A stretch of DNA of 7,211 nucleotides, taken from an uncultured beta proteobacterium (GTDB taxonomy: Bacteria > Pseudomonadota > Gammaproteobacteria > Burkholderiales > Burkholderiaceae). The stretch's first letter is position 1, and each line of letters begins with the position of its first letter. This document shows positions 5,703 to 7,211 of the stretch, in pieces. Position numbers and translations under genes: made by a program. The notes under the pieces were generated by a model. The model was not told where the DNA came from, made no database searches, and saw nothing but the letters and a program-made list of their open reading frames with translations. Location of the stretch: NCBI GenBank assembly GCA_903930665.1, contig CAIYZI010000564.1, forward strand, positions 1 to 7,211, written 5' to 3'.

Positions 5703-6394
5703 AGAGCAACTAGCTCGGCAATTTTTGTTGCGACTACCTGCATTGAATCTTCCGATGTGTCTAAGCCGCTTCGAGAAGCAAGCAAAGGACTTACATTACG
5801 GAGAGCTTCATATGTCGTATTGTGAACAATAGGAACGAGCTGGTTCCCCGCCAAAAGCGCTGAAAGCTCTTTGTCAGCGACGCTCTCCTTCGGTAGGCGA
5901 GCTAACAGTGCAGGGGTTACTAGTACAAGCCCGATTCGTGAATTCACCAAACCCTTGTCGATGGCGCGCATCATCGGAATACCGAGACCTAGGTCCTTCT
6001 CGCTGAACCAAACCTTGACACCAGCTTCAATGAGCAAATCGTGTAATTCTTTTGCCACCCCCTGTCGATCATCCCACGCATGACACAGGAAAACATCACG
6101 AAGATCGGGCTGCTCTACAGCTCGCCTCTCAATGGTTTGCCGGATCGGCGTGAGCGACTGGACTTGAGCAAATGTATACGATATGAATGAACTTGCTCGC
6201 GACCATCGCGGCTTTCTACTATTACTGGATGATCCACTAGCGCTACTCCTCCCCACACCAGCTTCCGATGAGGAGTAAGGCGTCGGTGAATATGAGTATG
6301 ACCGGTAGCCCCTATAGCGACTACTACACGCAGGACAGGCAGCCGCAGCACTTGCGGTGCGGTGCCCATTCACTGGAGCCGTGCATCTAGCCAT
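5699..6394 (-). CDS. TIR-domain protein with N-terminal Cys/His motif
   Basis: A 231-aa protein. Residues 1-23 carry C4-x6-H11-x8-C20-x2-C23, a likely small zinc-binding knuckle. Residues 24-68 are Ser/Tyr/Gly-rich and low-complexity (SRYRGYRSYSYSPTPYSSS), then comes RPRWSRA-like linker sequence. The TIR domain runs about 98-231: RDVFLCHAWDD (box 1), GVKVWFSEKDLGLG, MMRAIDKGLVNSRIGLVLVTPALL, DKELSALL, LVPIVHNTTYEAL. Many bacterial TIR domains degrade NAD+ or make cyclic signals in anti-phage defence. Here the position where the catalytic Glu is usually seen (before the alpha-C helix) reads GIPMM by my alignment, so activity is uncertain. Start: ATG 6394 with GGGGAG 8 bases upstream. Locally GC-rich at its 5' end (6301-6360 is 63% G+C against 33% at 6481-6540), suggesting a foreign origin. 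Confidence 0.85.
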   Translation of the reverse strand: MARCTAPVNGHRTASAAAACPACSSRYRGYRSYSYSPTPYSSSEAGVGRSSASGSSSNSRKPRWSRASSFISYTFAQVQSLTPIRQTIERRAVEQPDLRDVFLCHAWDDRQGVAKELHDLLIEAGVKVWFSEKDLGLGIPMMRAIDKGLVNSRIGLVLVTPALLARLPKESVADKELSALLAGNQLVPIVHNTTYEALRNVSPLLASRSGLDTSEDSMQVVATKIAELVAL

Positions 6395-6464
6395 TTTGCA
6401 ATCTCCCCATCTCCAATTACCTTTTCAGGTGACTTAAAGACGTTGTTGTTCACCATATAATGAT

Positions 6465-6493
6465 TTAATAATACTTTATTACTTACAACTCAA
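6465..6493 (-). promoter_or_regulatory. candidate promoter of the TIR gene
   Basis: On the leftward strand TTGAGT (rc of 6488-6493), 17 bases, then TATTAA (rc of 6465-6470), each four of six to consensus. The leader would be about 65 bases to the TIR ATG. The match is modest in an AT-rich stretch. Confidence 0.25.
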
Positions 6494-6522
6494 GCTTATC
6501 AACCAATCCTAGCAAGTAAACT

Positions 6523-6942
6523 CTATATAAGCTCCTTAAATCTAGCATCAAATTCTGGCATGCGCTCAGAATGATTAAAGAATGGCAAACCCCAGACAAC
6601 GTATTTTTTATTGGCAAATAATTGCTCGACATGAGCAACATCCTTCAGACTCATTAAGAAATTTTCTTTCCACTCATCCGCCTTCAACAAATGACCACCT
6701 TTCGGCTCGATAAATACTTGATAGTGCTTTGTATCAACCTCTTCCTTGCCAATGAGAAACAGAACGAAATCCGGCTCAAGCGGCCTTCCGTCGGTAAAGT
6801 TATAAATCTTGAAGTGGCGCTCATTGCGCAATAAATAGACATCTGAATACTTCAACGCTAATTCACCATACTTCTTATCTACATATTGAATTAACAATTT
6901 TTCCTCGGATGTTGGCAGCAATCGTACTTTGACCAACACCAC
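6523..6942 (-). pseudogene. C-terminal fragment of a type III restriction Res-like protein
   Basis: A 139-codon leftward frame that reads as the end of a type III restriction-type helicase-nuclease. LPTSEEKLLIQYVDKKYGE, then DVYLLRNERHFKIY and DGRPLEPDFVLFL lead into the PD-(D/E)XK nuclease with P57-D58 and E79-x-K81 (FIEPKGG). This is followed by KENFLMSLKDVAHVEQLF and VVWGLPFF. The helicase domains that normally precede it, several hundred residues, are missing. The only start is a GTG at 6942, and the first seven codons read out of frame through a ParA-like sequence. It is therefore a truncated relic fused behind another gene's 5' end. The nuclease residues are intact, so expression as a lone nuclease domain cannot be excluded but is unlikely. 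Confidence 0.8.
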
Positions 6943-6979
6943 CCTTTTGATTGGTGACTAAAACCTTGAAGGTGTTCAT
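6911..6979 (-). pseudogene. 5' fragment of a ParA-family ATPase
   Basis: The leftward ATG at 6979 opens MNTFKVLVTNQKGGVGQSTIA, then AN, the start of a ParA/Soj plasmid- or chromosome-partition ATPase through its deviant Walker A (KGGVGKST). The second Lys is Gln here, a one-base change from AAA to CAA, as expected in a decaying gene. After codon 23 the similarity stops. The frame runs 11 more unrelated codons to TAA at 6875. The next bases belong, in another frame, to the Res-like fragment. No Shine-Dalgarno site is visible. A TATAAA lies close upstream. Only about 70 of the expected 600-800 bases remain. Confidence 0.75.
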
Positions 6980-7107
6980 TGGCAGTATTTTATATTGGGT
7001 TAAAAATAAAGATCAGTACTAATATAGCATTTTTTGTATTAAAAACAATGACTTACTTTGATCGCATTGACGCAATACTACGCTTGATGAAAAGCCATCA
7101 AACCTTC

Positions 7108-7211
7108 TTAACTACCGCGTAGCAAATTGACAATCACGGGAACTAAGATGAGCACAAAGACCCCCATACCAATGAAGAGTTGCAAACGCTTATTGTGCTT
7201 GAATTGGGCCA
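7108..7211 (-). CDS. C-terminal end of a membrane-anchored protein (partial)
   Basis: The last 33 codons of a leftward gene that begins outside the window. It reads AQFKHNKRLQ, then a hydrophobic helix LFIGMGVFVLILVPVIVNLL, and ends in RGS before TAA at 7108-7110. It is a tail anchor or the final transmembrane segment of a larger protein. The family cannot be judged from this length. A TTGATG-N6-CATCAA hairpin (7084-7101) follows its stop, without a T-run. Confidence 0.55.
   Translation of the reverse strand, partial: AQFKHNKRLQLFIGMGVFVLILVPVIVNLLRGS

Noticed and set aside
6115..6369. 84-codon leftward frame within the 5' half of the TIR gene
   Set aside because: It overlaps the TIR coding sequence in another frame. 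Its Arg/Val/His-rich composition is the by-product of GC-rich codons in that gene.
7084..7101. TTGATG-N6-CATCAA hairpin after the partial membrane gene
   Set aside because: The stem is short and AT-rich with no T-run in either direction, so I do not call it a terminator.
1..7211. CRISPR arrays, tRNA or rRNA genes, complete insertion sequences
   Set aside because: No regularly spaced repeats, no cloverleaf or rRNA-like sequence and no transposase gene were seen on either strand.

Overview
The window looks like accessory DNA from a moderately AT-rich betaproteobacterium. Codon use, the DnaB paralogue and the general gene texture suggest Burkholderiales, possibly Polynucleobacter. That placement is an impression, because there is no rRNA, tRNA or housekeeping marker here. 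Nearly every gene is a regulator, a predicted nuclease or NTPase, a recombinase, a TIR or HEPN protein, or a gene fragment, which is the mix found in a defence or mobile-element region.

Layout. (1) 13-1861: a leftward pair, a small nuclease-fold-like protein followed by a WYL-domain regulator, faces a rightward XRE-family repressor-like gene. The 110-bp divergent gap carries two copies of CTAAG-N5-CTTAG 33 bp apart and a separate 12-bp palindrome, so the XRE protein probably controls both directions. (2) 1877-3887: three leftward genes, namely a 55-aa membrane protein (shorter than usual gene-calling cut-offs), a Tat-signal protein with leucine-rich-repeat-like texture, and a DnaB-type RecA-fold protein that lacks the DnaB N-terminal domain and has Arg in place of the Walker A Lys. 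(3) 3888-4246: a 359-base gap with two overlapping hairpins on the leftward side, then two inverted repeats that share an ATGTTTA/TAAACAT element, and a good sigma70-like promoter for (4) a minimal 197-aa tyrosine recombinase with all catalytic residues but no core-binding domain. (5) 4841-5117: a gap that holds a 38-codon leftward remnant resembling the C-terminus of an XRE regulator. (6) 5118-6394: a HEPN-like protein and a TIR-domain protein, convergent and sharing the four bases CTAG as their two stop codons. The TIR protein has an N-terminal Cys/His motif and a Ser/Tyr/Gly-rich linker. (7) 6523-6979: a chimeric relic in which the first 23 codons of a ParA-type ATPase are joined, out of frame, to the C-terminal nuclease part of a type III restriction (Res-like) protein. 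(8) 7108-7211: the C-terminal tail of a membrane-anchored protein that continues beyond the window.

Reading of the whole: the HEPN/TIR pair lies between broken genes (regulator tail on one side, ParA-Res fusion on the other) next to a recombinase, which fits a repeatedly remodelled insertion hotspot. The most unusual items are the TIR/HEPN convergent pair, the XRE-operator-controlled nuclease-like/WYL cassette, the Walker-A-altered DnaB paralogue beside a Tat-exported protein, and the repeat-flanked promoter of the minimal recombinase.
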